From: Lampropedia cohaerens
GTDB taxonomy: Bacteria > Pseudomonadota > Gammaproteobacteria > Burkholderiales > Burkholderiaceae_C
Length of the DNA stretch: 64,000 nt
NCBI RefSeq assembly: GCF_001005215.1
Contig: NZ_LBNQ01000009.1
Coordinates: 1-64,000, forward strand
Direction: 5' to 3'
Of this stretch, positions 53,236 through 63,877 are shown in pieces (positions within the stretch are counted from its first letter, which is position 1; each line of letters opens with the position of its first letter). The translations under genes were made by a program, and so were the position numbers. The notes under the pieces are model-generated. The model ran no database searches. It had not been told where the DNA came from and saw nothing but the letters and a program-made list of their open reading frames with translations.

Positions 53236-54147
53236 TCAGCCACCCAGCAGCAGGGCGAGCATCAGCGGCAGGGTGATGGCCGCTGCCAGCGTCTGCACCG
53301 TGATCAGTGCGGCCATGAGCTGGCCCTCGCCACCGAGCTGGCGCGTCAGCACATAGGCGCTGGGGGCGGTGGGCAGCGCAAAGAACAGCACCAGCACTTG
53401 CGTCTCCAGCGTGGGAAGGTGCAGCAGCGTGGCGATGAACAGCGCCACTGTGGGCATGAGTAGCAGACGCAGGGTCGTGTTCCAGCCCAGGGGGGCCAGC
53501 GCGCCGCCCATTTCGCGCACACGCAATGCCGCGCCCACGCACAGCAGGCCCAGCGGCAGGCTGGTGGCGGCCATCATCTTCAACAGTTGATCCAGTCCCA
53601 GCGTCGGGCGCAGCCCCATGAAATTGGCCGCGGCGCCGATTAGGCACGAGAGGATGAGCGGATTTTTGATGACCGGCGCGAGCATGGTGCGCAGATCACG
53701 CCCAGAGCTTGCTGACAGCGCCCACACCGACAGTACGTTGATGGCAGGCACTTTCACGGCCAGCAGCAATGCCGCAACGGCCAGGCCCTCGTTGCCATAC
53801 AGGCTGCTGACGGTGGCAAGTCCGAGGTAGGTGTTAAAGCGCAGCAGGCCCTGCGTGAGTGCGCCAAAGCGCCCGGCGGGCCAATTGCGCAGCCGTCGCG
53901 TTACCAGCAACGCCAGCCAGCCGACCGCAAGCACGGCCGCAATGGCGGCAGCCAGGCGCGGCAGCGCCGGGCTGTTGAGCGTCGCCGTGGAGAGGCTGGA
54001 AAACAGCAGCGCGGGAAAGAGAATGTAGTAGTTGAGCCGCTCCGCACCGGACCAAAATGCATCACCTGGGAAGTCGATGCGCCTGAGCACGTAGCCAAGC
54101 ACGATCAATGCAAACAGCGGCCAGAGGGAAACCAGCAGGGCGGACAT
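53236..54147 (-). CDS. AEC family (auxin efflux carrier-like) transporter
   Basis: This 303-residue protein has about ten membrane segments. MSALLVSLWPLFALIVLGYVLRRIDFP, NYYILFPALLFSSL and the C-terminal VLFFALPTAPSAYVLTRQLGGEGQLMAALITVQTL are family patterns. AEC carriers export small organic acids such as malate or malonate. It is convergent with lysR, 18 bases apart, and may or may not be part of the same function. Confidence 0.85.
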   Translation of the reverse strand: MSALLVSLWPLFALIVLGYVLRRIDFPGDAFWSGAERLNYYILFPALLFSSLSTATLNSPALPRLAAAIAAVLAVGWLALLVTRRLRNWPAGRFGALTQGLLRFNTYLGLATVSSLYGNEGLAVAALLLAVKVPAINVLSVWALSASSGRDLRTMLAPVIKNPLILSCLIGAAANFMGLRPTLGLDQLLKMMAATSLPLGLLCVGAALRVREMGGALAPLGWNTTLRLLLMPTVALFIATLLHLPTLETQVLVLFFALPTAPSAYVLTRQLGGEGQLMAALITVQTLAAAITLPLMLALLLGG

Positions 54148-54184
54148 AGAGGCAACCGAGACGGAATGTGGAAGTAGCGTACGG

Positions 54185-54215
54185 GAAGCGCTGCAGCGAA
54201 GTGCCGCAGCGCTTC
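54185..54215 (-). terminator. Strong hairpin after alkB
   Basis: GAAGCGCTGC (54185-54194) pairs perfectly with GCAGCGCTTC (54206-54215) around an 11-base loop. It begins right at the alkB stop. There is no T-run, so it may act as a 3'-end stabiliser or an atypical terminator of the ABC-alkB transcript. Confidence 0.45.
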
Positions 54216-54893
54216 TCAGCCGCGTGCACGACGCAGTGTCAGATTGATGCGGCGCGGGCCCAGCTGTGGATGGGCCGGACCCAGCAGGCGGCGCACGCCG
54301 TGAAAGCGCAGCCGGTCCTGCCCGCCCCAGACCACCACGTCACCGTGGTGCAGGTGCACCGTTTGCACCTTGTCGCTGCGCGCCAAGCCGCCCCACATGA
54401 ACAGCGCCGACATGCCCAGCGAGACAGAGACGATGGGCTGTGTGAAATCGCTCTCGTCGCGGTCCTGATGCAGGCCCATTTTGCTCTCGGGCAGATACTG
54501 GTTGATCAGGCAGGAGTCGGGTGCGAAGCCGGCAAAGCCTGCGGCCTGCGCGGCCATGGTGCCCAGTTGTCGCATGCTATCGGGCATGGCCGGCCAGGGC
54601 AGGCCCGATTGCGGGTCCACGGCGCTGTAGGCATAGCCATTGGGCGAGGAAGTCCAGCCCCAGGCGCCGCAGCTGCTGGTCTGCACCGACATGCGGCGGC
54701 CGCCGCGGGTGACCATGTGGCGCAGCGGCGCCTGCTGCAGCACTGTGGCGAGGTCAGCCAGCAGCTCGGCCTCGTGCGCCAGCGCCAGGCCGCGCAGCAG
54801 CCAGGCCTGGGGGCCGATTTGCAGCTGCTGCTCCAGACCGGCGCGGGCAAACAGGTCGTCGCCGAGCGGCGCAAGGGTTTCAGATGAGGTCAT
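54216..54893 (-). CDS. alkB: DNA oxidative demethylase AlkB
   Basis: This 225-residue Fe(II)/2-oxoglutarate dioxygenase starts at MTSSETLAPL. The metal ligands are in MGLHQDRDE (HxD) and RFHGVRR, and the 2-oxoglutarate/substrate motif is GPRRINLTLR (RxNxTxR). It repairs 1-methyladenine and 3-methylcytosine in DNA or RNA. The start overlaps the upstream ATPase gene by 14 bases, so it is probably translated from the ABC transporter mRNA; there is no ada or alkA nearby. Confidence 0.93.
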   Translation of the reverse strand: MTSSETLAPLGDDLFARAGLEQQLQIGPQAWLLRGLALAHEAELLADLATVLQQAPLRHMVTRGGRRMSVQTSSCGAWGWTSSPNGYAYSAVDPQSGLPWPAMPDSMRQLGTMAAQAAGFAGFAPDSCLINQYLPESKMGLHQDRDESDFTQPIVSVSLGMSALFMWGGLARSDKVQTVHLHHGDVVVWGGQDRLRFHGVRRLLGPAHPQLGPRRINLTLRRARG

Positions 54894-55737
54894 CGTCGTG
54901 TTCTGCAGTAGTGGCGTGACGGCGGCCCTGGCCAATGCGCGGCATGGCGGCGATCAGCGCCTTGGTGTAGGGGTGGCGAGGCGCCTGCACGACCTGCGCG
55001 GGGCTGCCGCGCTCGACGATGCGGCCACGGTGCATGACCAGCAGCTCCTCGCAAAGGTGATGGATGACGGCCACGTCATGGCTGATGAGCAGGAAGGAAA
55101 CGCCGACGGTTTGCTTGAGTTCCAGCATCAGGTCCAGCACCTGGGTCTGGATGGTGACGTCCAGCGCGGAGACGGGCTCGTCGGCAACGATCAGGCGCGG
55201 CCGCGTGATCAGCGCGCGCGCGATGGCGATGCGCTGGCGCTGCCCGCCGGAGAACTCGTGCGGGTAGCGCTGCAGGTCACGCGCCTGCAGTCCGACGCGC
55301 TCAAGCATCTCAGCCGCCTTGTGCTGCAGCAGCGCATGGTCGCGCTGGCCCAATGCGCGCAACGGCTCGGTGACGATGCGCCAGATGCGCTGGCGCGGAT
55401 CCAGAGAGCTGTACGGGTCCTGAAATACCATTTGGAAGTCAGCGCGCGCCAGCCGCAACTGCGCGGCAGGCATGGCATGCAGGTCGCGTCCGAGCAGGCG
55501 CACGCGTCCGCTGGTGGGAGTCTCCAAGGCCATGATCAATCGCGCCAGCGTGGATTTGCCCGCGCCGGACTCCCCGACGATGCCGACACTCTGGCCGGGC
55601 CAGATGGAAAAGCAGATGTCGTGCAGCACCTTGACGCTGGGCCGGGGCGCCAGCAGCCCAGGACGCGGCAGCCGATAGCGGTGCGAGACGTGCTGCACAT
55701 CCAGCAGCGTGGCGCGCGGTGGCGTGGGGGCGCTCAT
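54880..55737 (-). CDS. Dipeptide/nickel-type ABC transporter ATPase (DppF-like)
   Basis: This 285-residue protein has Walker A GESGAGKSTLARLI, the signature [16 protein letters not shown] and Walker B LIVADEPVSALD, followed by the DppF/OppF-specific C-terminal RHPYTKALIAAMP. It is the second ATPase of the transporter. It overlaps the first by four bases. The ligand class (peptide, nickel, glutathione or other) cannot be told, because no binding protein is encoded beside it. Confidence 0.9.
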   Translation of the reverse strand: MSAPTPPRATLLDVQHVSHRYRLPRPGLLAPRPSVKVLHDICFSIWPGQSVGIVGESGAGKSTLARLIMALETPTSGRVRLLGRDLHAMPAAQLRLARADFQMVFQDPYSSLDPRQRIWRIVTEPLRALGQRDHALLQHKAAEMLERVGLQARDLQRYPHEFSGGQRQRIAIARALITRPRLIVADEPVSALDVTIQTQVLDLMLELKQTVGVSFLLISHDVAVIHHLCEELLVMHRGRIVERGSPAQVVQAPRHPYTKALIAAMPRIGQGRRHATTAEHDDDLI

Positions 55738-56576
55738 GGGGTAGCTCCCGCGCCGTCTGTGGCATCAGACGGCGCCTGTTGTGGCTCGGCAAAGGCCATC
55801 AGGCGCTTGCGCGAGGCCAGCAGTTCCTGGGTATACGCATGCTGCGGCGCCGTGAACACCGCGTCCGTGGCACCCTGCTCGACGATGCGCCCCTGGGTCA
55901 TTACCGCAACGTGGTCGCTGTAGCTGGAGATCACTGCAAGATCGTGCGAGATCAGCACCAGTCCCATCTGCTGCTCGCGCACCAGTACATCAAGCAGGTC
56001 GAGAATGTGCTGCTGCACGATCACGTCCAGCGCGGTCGTCGGCTCATCGGCAATCAGCAGGGCCGGCTCGCAGGCCAATGCCATGGCAATGGTGATGCGC
56101 TGGCGCTGGCCGCCGGAGAATTCGTGCGGATAGGCGCCCAGCCGCTCGCGCGCGCGGGCAATGCCGACGCGCTCAAGCAGCTGTGCAGCGCGTGCCAGTG
56201 CGTCGCGGCGGCGCATGCCGCGATGCAGGCGTAGCGGTTCGGCCACCTGCGCACCGATGGTATGCACCGGGTTGAGCGCGGTCATGGGTTCCTGGAACAC
56301 CATGGCGATGCGGTCACCCCGCACGGCCAGCCACTGTTTTTCGGTTTGCGCGGCCAACTCCTGCCCCTGCAGGCAAATGCTGCCCTGCAGCCTCGCGCCA
56401 TTGGGCAACAGACCCATCAGCGCCATCGCCGTCATCGACTTGCCACTGCCGGACTCGCCGACGATCCCCAGCGTCTGCCCGGCATGGACGGCAAAGTTGA
56501 CATCCTGCAGGATGCTGCGGCCGTGTACGTTGACGTGCAGGCCCTGCACGCGCAGCAGCGCGGTGGTATCACTCAT
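55734..56576 (-). CDS. Dipeptide/nickel-type ABC transporter ATPase (DppD-like)
   Basis: This 280-residue ATPase has Walker [16 protein letters not shown], the signature [16 protein letters not shown] and Walker [13 protein letters not shown], and the terminal [14 protein letters not shown] typical of DppD/OppD, including the short tail. It overlaps its permease gene by ATGA and its partner ATPase gene by ATGA. It powers import through the next two products. Confidence 0.9.
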   Translation of the reverse strand: MSDTTALLRVQGLHVNVHGRSILQDVNFAVHAGQTLGIVGESGSGKSMTAMALMGLLPNGARLQGSICLQGQELAAQTEKQWLAVRGDRIAMVFQEPMTALNPVHTIGAQVAEPLRLHRGMRRRDALARAAQLLERVGIARARERLGAYPHEFSGGQRQRITIAMALACEPALLIADEPTTALDVIVQQHILDLLDVLVREQQMGLVLISHDLAVISSYSDHVAVMTQGRIVEQGATDAVFTAPQHAYTQELLASRKRLMAFAEPQQAPSDATDGAGATP

Positions 56577-57451
56577 GTCCGGATCTCCCGCAGCTTGGGG
56601 TCAAGCCTGTCACGCAGGCCGTCGCCCAGCAGATTCAACCCGAATACCGACAGCGCGATCGCCAGCCCGGGAAACAGCGCCAGCAGCGGCGCCATGGCCA
56701 GCAGCGACTGCGCCTCGCTGAGCATCCGGCCCCATGACGGGGTCGGATACTGCGTGCCCAGCCCGAGATAGGACAGCGCTGCCTCGGCCAGGATTGCGAT
56801 GGCAAATTGGATGGTGGCCTGCACAATCAGTATGGGCATCAGATTGGGCAGGATGTGCTCGCGCGTGATCGCCCACGGCCCGCGCCCGCAAGCCCTTGCG
56901 GCCGTGACGAAATCGCGCTGCCACAGGGCATTGGCAGTCGCCCGTGTGATGCGGGCAAATACCGGAATGCTGGCAATGCCAATGGCCACGATCGAGATCA
57001 CCACACCCGAGCCGTAGACGGCGCGCAGCATGATGGCCATGAGGATGGCGGGAAAGGCAAATGTCAGGTCCGCCGCCCGCATGATGAGCTCCTCCACCCA
57101 ACCCTTGCGCGCAGCCGCCAGCAAGCCCAGCAGCACGCCAAACACCATGCCGATGGCCACGGCCACCACGCCCACCAGCACGGCACTCTGCGCGCCGACC
57201 ATCAGCTGCGACAGCACGTCATGCCCGTAGGCATCGGTGCCCAGCCAATGGTTGGCACTGGGCGGTGCCAGCCGCGCACGCACGAACTGCTGTGCGGGCG
57301 GGTGTGGCGTCCATACCAGCGAGAGCAAGGCGGTGGCCAGCAGCAGGCCGGTCAGCAGCGCGCCCACAAGCAGGGCGGGCTGCCGCCGAGGGGGCGTGCC
57401 GGCAGCGCTGGTGTGCGCAGCCAGTGCATGGCGGGACGTTGCGCCACTCAT
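56573..57451 (-). CDS. Dipeptide-type ABC transporter permease (DppC-like)
   Basis: This is a 292-residue protein with an N-terminal cytoplasmic tail rich in Ala/Ser, about six membrane segments, and a periplasmic LGTDAYGHDVLSQLMVGAQ block that is the DppC/OppC family mark. The EAA loop reads RDFVTAARACGRGPWAITREHILPN. It overlaps dppB-like and dppD-like genes by four bases on each side. Confidence 0.92.
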   Translation of the reverse strand: MSGATSRHALAAHTSAAGTPPRRQPALLVGALLTGLLLATALLSLVWTPHPPAQQFVRARLAPPSANHWLGTDAYGHDVLSQLMVGAQSAVLVGVVAVAIGMVFGVLLGLLAAARKGWVEELIMRAADLTFAFPAILMAIMLRAVYGSGVVISIVAIGIASIPVFARITRATANALWQRDFVTAARACGRGPWAITREHILPNLMPILIVQATIQFAIAILAEAALSYLGLGTQYPTPSWGRMLSEAQSLLAMAPLLALFPGLAIALSVFGLNLLGDGLRDRLDPKLREIRT

Positions 57452-58434
57452 GACGCCGCCTCCGTTCCCGCCTTCACTGCAGAGAATTTCACGCGCGGAT
57501 CCAGCCACGCATACAGTAGATCGACGAAGAAATTCACCACGATGACCATGGCAGCCAGCAGCAGCACGCAGTTGCGCACCACGATCAGATCGCGGTTCTC
57601 GATCGAGCGCAGGATCAGCCGGCCGATGCCGGGCAGTTGGAAGACGTTCTCGACCACAATGGCGCTGGCAATCAGGTTGGCAAACTGCAGACCGGCGATC
57701 GTCACTACCGGAATCAGTGCGTTGCGCAGCGCGTGGCGCAGCAGCGCCTGACGGCGCGACAGCCCCTTGGCGCGCGCAGTGCGCACATAGTCTTCCTGCA
57801 GTACTTCCAGAATTGACGAGCGCGTGATGCGTGCCAGCATGGCCGCCTGCACCACCGCCAGCGCCAGCGCCGGCAGCAGCAGGGCCTTGAGGCCGGGCCA
57901 GAGGCCGCCACCGTATTCCGCCTGCCAGCCGGGAAAGCCGCCCGAGGAGAACCAGCGCAGCTGCACAGCAAAGACCAGCACCAGCACGATGGCAAACCAG
58001 AAGTTGGGCACTGCCATGCCCAGCTGCGTCAGGCCCATGGTCACGTAGTCTCCCGGACGGTTGTGGTGCGATGCCGCATAGATCCCGGCAGCCAGTGCGA
58101 TGGCCACTGTCAGAGCGATCGCCAGTAGTGCCAGCGGCAGGGTCAGCTGCAGGCTCTCGCCGATCAGCGAGGATGCTGGCACGTCGTAGACATAGCTCTG
58201 GCCCATGTCGCCGCGCAGCAGTCCTGCCAGCCACAGCAGGTAGCGCTGCCAGGCTGGCGTATCCAGCCCCAGCTGGCTGGTCAGTGCGGCGATGGCCTCG
58301 GGGGAGGCATCTGGCCCGAGCATCACCTGGGCGGCATTGCCTGGCAGTATTTCGAGCACCAGCATGACCAGTGCCGAGGCGCCCAGCAGCGACAGCAGCA
58401 GTGTCACCAGGCGCTTGATCAGAAAGGCTTGCAT
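57448..58434 (-). CDS. Dipeptide-type ABC transporter permease (DppB-like)
   Basis: This 328-residue permease starts MQAFLIKRLVTLLLSLLGAS; an upstream in-frame extension of 44 codons does not fit the family. The blocks MLVLEILPGN, LGLDTPAWQRYLLWL and the EAA loop DYVRTARAKGLSRRQALLRHALRN are standard. It is the first gene of the transporter operon. The gene for the periplasmic binding protein, usually first in such an operon, is missing: upstream is only a 93-residue hypothetical on the other strand. Confidence 0.92.
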   Translation of the reverse strand: MQAFLIKRLVTLLLSLLGASALVMLVLEILPGNAAQVMLGPDASPEAIAALTSQLGLDTPAWQRYLLWLAGLLRGDMGQSYVYDVPASSLIGESLQLTLPLALLAIALTVAIALAAGIYAASHHNRPGDYVTMGLTQLGMAVPNFWFAIVLVLVFAVQLRWFSSGGFPGWQAEYGGGLWPGLKALLLPALALAVVQAAMLARITRSSILEVLQEDYVRTARAKGLSRRQALLRHALRNALIPVVTIAGLQFANLIASAIVVENVFQLPGIGRLILRSIENRDLIVVRNCVLLLAAMVIVVNFFVDLLYAWLDPRVKFSAVKAGTEAAS

Positions 58435-58702
58435 GGATTTGGGTTGTGGGGGAAATGGTCGAGGGAATCCGCTCAAGTGCTTCTCATACGCCATGCTGTG
58501 CGCATTGTCCATGCCAAGAGTGGCGCGGCGCGCAGTGCAGGCAAAGGGCTGGCTGGGTTCCTGCAAGTGTCAGCGGCGCAGTGTAATCGCCCCTGGCGCG
58601 CTGCGCATCGGCCATGCTGCGGGTATGCTGCATCACCGATCCGCACGGGCGCAGCCTGCCCACTAAAATCAGACCTTCATCCTCTCAGGCATTGAAAAGG
58701 CC

Positions 58703-58984
58703 ATGGCCGTTCCAACACTGCAAATCACCGAGCCTGAAAGCGGCCAGTTCCGCGGCAGGGTCACCTGTGACGAGGAGGTCCTGGGCGAGATCCATGAGGA
58801 CAGCCTCGCTGCGGTCATCCGTGTGGCTGCAGGTGACTGGGGCACGCCGGTGGAGGCCATGCACATCTGGTTCGATCACGTCAGCGTCGGTACCATCCCC
58901 CGCGCCGACATGCATGCGCAGGCCGATGCGCTGGCGCAGCAGCTACTGGAGTTGCGCGCGGCGATCGAGGATGATTCCTGCTGA
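58703..58984 (+). CDS. Hypothetical small acidic protein
   Basis: This is a 93-residue protein with AAAGG six bases before the ATG. It begins MAVPTLQITEPESGQFRGRV, has an acidic middle (CDEEVLGEIHEDSLAAVIRV) and ends in a helical segment DALAQQLLELRAAIEDDSC. There is no signal peptide or membrane segment, so it should be cytoplasmic. I do not recognise the family. It is divergent from the ABC operon and convergent with thiE, 8 bases apart. Confidence 0.6.
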   Translation: MAVPTLQITEPESGQFRGRVTCDEEVLGEIHEDSLAAVIRVAAGDWGTPVEAMHIWFDHVSVGTIPRADMHAQADALAQQLLELRAAIEDDSC

Positions 58985-58992
58985 ACAGGTAT

Positions 58993-59664
58993 TTAGGCGA
59001 CCTGCTGCAGCGCCGCCTTCAATGCGGCAGCCGCTGCGGGCGGATCCATCGCTTGCGTGATGGCGCGTACCACCACCACTCTGCGCGCGCCCGCTGCCAG
59101 CAGCTGGGGCAGTTTTTCCAGCGTTACATCGCCGATGGCGAACCACGGTTTGGTGCAGCCGCTTGCCTGACACGCGTGTGCCACGTCCGCCACTGCATCC
59201 AGGCCGACTGCGGCGCGGCCAGGCTTGGTGGGAGTGGGCCAGACCGGGCCGATGCAGAAATAGTCAGCCTCACTGGCCATGGCGGCGCGCGCCTGCGCGC
59301 CGCTGTGGGTGGACTGGCCCAGCAGCACCTGCGGCCCGACCAGACCGCGCGCGCTGGCGAGCGGAAGGTCTCCCTGGCCGAGATGGAGAATGTCGGTTTC
59401 GGCCAGCTGCGCAATGTCGGCGCGGTCATTGGCGGCAAACAGGCTGCCGGTGCGACGGGCGGCCTCACGCAGCGCGGCAAAGTACTGCAGCTCCTGCGCC
59501 GCTTCCATGCGCTTGTCGCGCAGCTGGATGATGTCCACGCCAGCTTCGAACAGCTGCGCGCAGAAGTCGCCGAAGGCGTGTTCGGTCAACCCAAGGCTGT
59601 CGGTGCACAGATACAGCCGCGCATGCGCAAGCAGGTCGGGTCGGGAAGGGCAGGGGGGCATCAT
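58993..59664 (-). CDS. thiE: Thiamine-phosphate synthase
   Basis: This 223-residue TIM-barrel enzyme has [40 protein letters not shown], then [15 protein letters not shown] and [17 protein letters not shown], and the phosphate-binding [28 protein letters not shown]. It joins the thiazole and pyrimidine halves to thiamine monophosphate. It is divergent from the riboswitch-controlled thiS operon. No TPP element is visible on its own strand in the short leader. Confidence 0.93.
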   Translation of the reverse strand: MMPPCPSRPDLLAHARLYLCTDSLGLTEHAFGDFCAQLFEAGVDIIQLRDKRMEAAQELQYFAALREAARRTGSLFAANDRADIAQLAETDILHLGQGDLPLASARGLVGPQVLLGQSTHSGAQARAAMASEADYFCIGPVWPTPTKPGRAAVGLDAVADVAHACQASGCTKPWFAIGDVTLEKLPQLLAAGARRVVVVRAITQAMDPPAAAAALKAALQQVA

Positions 59665-59750
59665 GGCATGGGCGCTGGTGTAGACTCAGTGCCTATTCTA
59701 GAGAGCAGGCGGGGGCCGGAGAGGTTTTCACAGGGCACCGGCCTGATTCT

Positions 59751-59846
59751 TGTTGCACGGGAGCCGGTCAGACCGGCTGAGAGGGCAGTGCCTGCTGCCG
59801 ACCGTTGAACCTGATCCGGTTATCCCGGCGTAGGAAGTCATGCGGC
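59751..59846 (+). promoter_or_regulatory. TPP riboswitch (thi box)
   Basis: The thi-box core is clear: CACGGGAGCCGG, then GACCGGCTGAGAGGGCAG, and CCGTTGAACCTGATCCGGTT with CCGGCGTAGGAAGT. P2/P3 and P4/P5 arms can be drawn by eye. The element lies upstream of thiS-thiG-thiF. A perfect hairpin (59876-59896) follows it, and an AGGAAG sequence in its last part is close to an ATG at 59840. Confidence 0.93.
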
Positions 59847-59875
59847 ATCAAGGGACCTGCCAAGGCCTTGCATGC

Positions 59876-59896
59876 GCAGCCCCTGCGCGGGGCTGC
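59876..59896 (+). promoter_or_regulatory. Hairpin downstream of the TPP aptamer (possible expression platform)
   Basis: GCAGCCCC (59876-59883) pairs perfectly with GGGGCTGC (59889-59896) around TGCGC. No T-run follows, so a Rho- or translation-linked platform is more likely than an intrinsic terminator. Confidence 0.45.
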
Positions 59897-59920
59897 CGGT
59901 CACCGCGCATTGCATCGATC

Positions 59921-62201
<2,281 letters not shown>

Positions 62202-62215
<14 letters not shown>

Positions 62216-62235
62216 GCAACATGTGTCCTACCGCT
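62202..62235 (-). terminator. Intrinsic terminator of hsp20, overlapping the thiF stop
   Basis: AGCGGTAGG (62208-62216) pairs with CCTACCGCT (62227-62235); on the minus strand a run of seven T (62208-62202) follows. The thiF TAG stop (62213-62215) lies within the stem, so it also forms the end of the thi transcript. Confidence 0.85.
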
Positions 62236-62282
62236 GTAGCGGACGCTGGCATGGCCACGCCTTGCGGTGTGGCCATGGGCCA

Positions 62283-62711
62283 TCATTCGATGGTCAGGCG
62301 CTGTGCGTTGGTGGCAGCCTTCTTGGGCAGCGTCAGCGTCAGAATGCCGTTTTCGTACTTGGCTTTTGCCGTTTCCGAGTCGATCTCGGCAGGCAGCTGG
62401 ATGGTGCGCGAGACGGCGCCGTAGTAGCGCTCGGTGCGCAGCACGCGTTCATCCTTGGTCTGCACGTCCTGCTGCTTGATTTCTGCACGCAGCGTCACCA
62501 CTGCACCGTCGATGGAGACGTTGATGTCCTCCTTCTTCACGCCAGGAATCTCAGCCTGGATGGTGTAGCTGGTTTCGTTTTCCTGCACGTCAATCTTGAT
62601 CTGCGCAGGCAGCGGATCGCCATGCAGGGGCCGCACGAAGAAGCCCGGGGAAATGTCTCTGAACAATTCGTCGAACAGATTGCTGGTGCGGTAACTGGTC
62701 AATGCACTCAT
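62283..62711 (-). CDS. Small heat-shock protein, Hsp20/alpha-crystallin family
   Basis: This 142-residue protein starts behind GGAGGA. After an N-terminal region (MSALTSYRTSNLFDELFRDI) comes the alpha-crystallin domain: IQAEIPGVKKEDINVSID, FYR-like TERYYGAVSRTIQLP and YENGILTLTLPKK. It is a holdase chaperone that keeps unfolded proteins soluble. Its leader has a palindrome and a CTTGAAA -35-like site, and a strong terminator follows the gene. Confidence 0.93.
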   Translation of the reverse strand: MSALTSYRTSNLFDELFRDISPGFFVRPLHGDPLPAQIKIDVQENETSYTIQAEIPGVKKEDINVSIDGAVVTLRAEIKQQDVQTKDERVLRTERYYGAVSRTIQLPAEIDSETAKAKYENGILTLTLPKKAATNAQRLTIE

Positions 62712-62761
62712 CTTCCATCCTCCTTCTTGAACAAGCGTGTTATGGCTTATCAACCAGTGGC

Positions 62762-62823
62762 GCAATTCCTTGTGAATTGCACCCCGTTGCCAATCACGTA
62801 GCTGCGCTGCGGTAAATTTCAAG
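62762..62823 (-). promoter_or_regulatory. hsp20 upstream region: sigma-32-like -35 and palindrome
   Basis: On the minus strand CTTGAAA (62823-62817) matches the heat-shock -35; a good -10 is not obvious at the right distance. GCAATTC (62762-62768) and GAATTGC (62774-62780) form a perfect inverted repeat around five bases in the leader, which could be an operator or a hairpin. Confidence 0.35.
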
Positions 62824-62855
62824 AGGAGAGGCGGGAACAAAAGCGATCGGCGCGG

Positions 62856-63746
62856 TCATTCGGGCTGGCCAGGCAGGGGCAGGGTACTGATCTCCTGCAG
62901 CAAGGCCAGCAATTGCCGGGCCGCGTTGTCGACCAGCGCCTGGCCCTTCTCGGGCGTTGCTGCTGCGGCGTTGCCGGCGGCGCCGCAGGCGTTGTAGTCC
63001 TCCATCATCCAGCCCAGCTTGGCGCTGCGCCCGTTGCCGGCCACAGGGTACGCGCGCGCGCGCGTTTCACTGTTGGAGCGAAAGTGCGCCGCCTGTTGCA
63101 TGTCGACCAGTTCCGGATGCAAGTGCAGCAGGATGGCGGTTTCCTCCTCGCCGGCGTGCACGCCAAAGCGTTGCTCCCACGCGCTGGTCTGCAGCGCTGG
63201 CGCATCGCCGCGCGGCAGGTTGAACCAGTGGCAGCTGTAGACCAGCAGGCCGTGTGCACGGCGCAGCTCGCGGGCAACCATGTCCATTGGCGCGACATGG
63301 CCGCCGTGGCTGTTGAACAGCAGCAGGCGCCGCACGCCAGCAGCGGCCACGCTTGCGCCGATGTCGCGCCACAGCGCCAGCACGGTGTTGGCAGACAGCG
63401 TCAGCGTGCCTGGGAAGCTGGCATGTTCGGGGCTGTAACCCACGGGTTGCAGGGGCAAGAACAGTGCCGGCGGGCGCTCCGCCTGTGGCATCGCCTGCAG
63501 CCGTTGCAGCGCACACGCGACGATGCCATCGGTGATCGCGCTGTCTACCATCAGCGGCAGGTGGGGGCCGTGCTGCTCGGTCGCCCCCAGCGGCAGCACG
63601 GCCACCGTGCGCCTGAGCAACTGCGTGCCCTGGCGCAGCTGGAAGTCACGCGTGCCCAGATCGGCCCAGCGGTGGTGGGGCCAGAAGGCAGGCTCTGCGT
63701 CTTGCGAAGGGGGCAGGGGCGGCGAAGCAGGCTCGAAATGTGACAT
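62856..63746 (-). CDS. Creatininase-family amidohydrolase
   Basis: This is a 296-residue protein. The metal and active-site blocks are VLPLGATEQHGPHLPLMVD, FNSHGGHVAPMDMVARELR and the later HAGEEETAILLHLHPELVD. It matches the creatininase/MftE-like amidohydrolase family, of which many members act on creatinine, formamides or unknown substrates. The N-terminus begins MSHFEPASPPLPPSQDAEP, an unconserved Pro-rich extension. It stands alone, and the substrate is unknown. Confidence 0.85.
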   Translation of the reverse strand: MSHFEPASPPLPPSQDAEPAFWPHHRWADLGTRDFQLRQGTQLLRRTVAVLPLGATEQHGPHLPLMVDSAITDGIVACALQRLQAMPQAERPPALFLPLQPVGYSPEHASFPGTLTLSANTVLALWRDIGASVAAAGVRRLLLFNSHGGHVAPMDMVARELRRAHGLLVYSCHWFNLPRGDAPALQTSAWEQRFGVHAGEEETAILLHLHPELVDMQQAAHFRSNSETRARAYPVAGNGRSAKLGWMMEDYNACGAAGNAAAATPEKGQALVDNAARQLLALLQEISTLPLPGQPE

Positions 63747-63877
63747 GGCCGCATTATGCGGAACCTGCGGCCATTTGGCGTCTCAGAAACTCCTTTGTAT
63801 GTGCAGCGTTGCAACTGACGCGGCTTGCGCGCTGCTTGCTGTGTGATCGGCCGGCCCGCGGGGCGCAGGAATCGATC

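Noticed and set aside
62712-62760. FourU or ROSE thermometer in the hsp20 leader
   Set aside because: There is no UUUU or UYGCU segment that would pair well with GGAGG; pairings found by eye are short.
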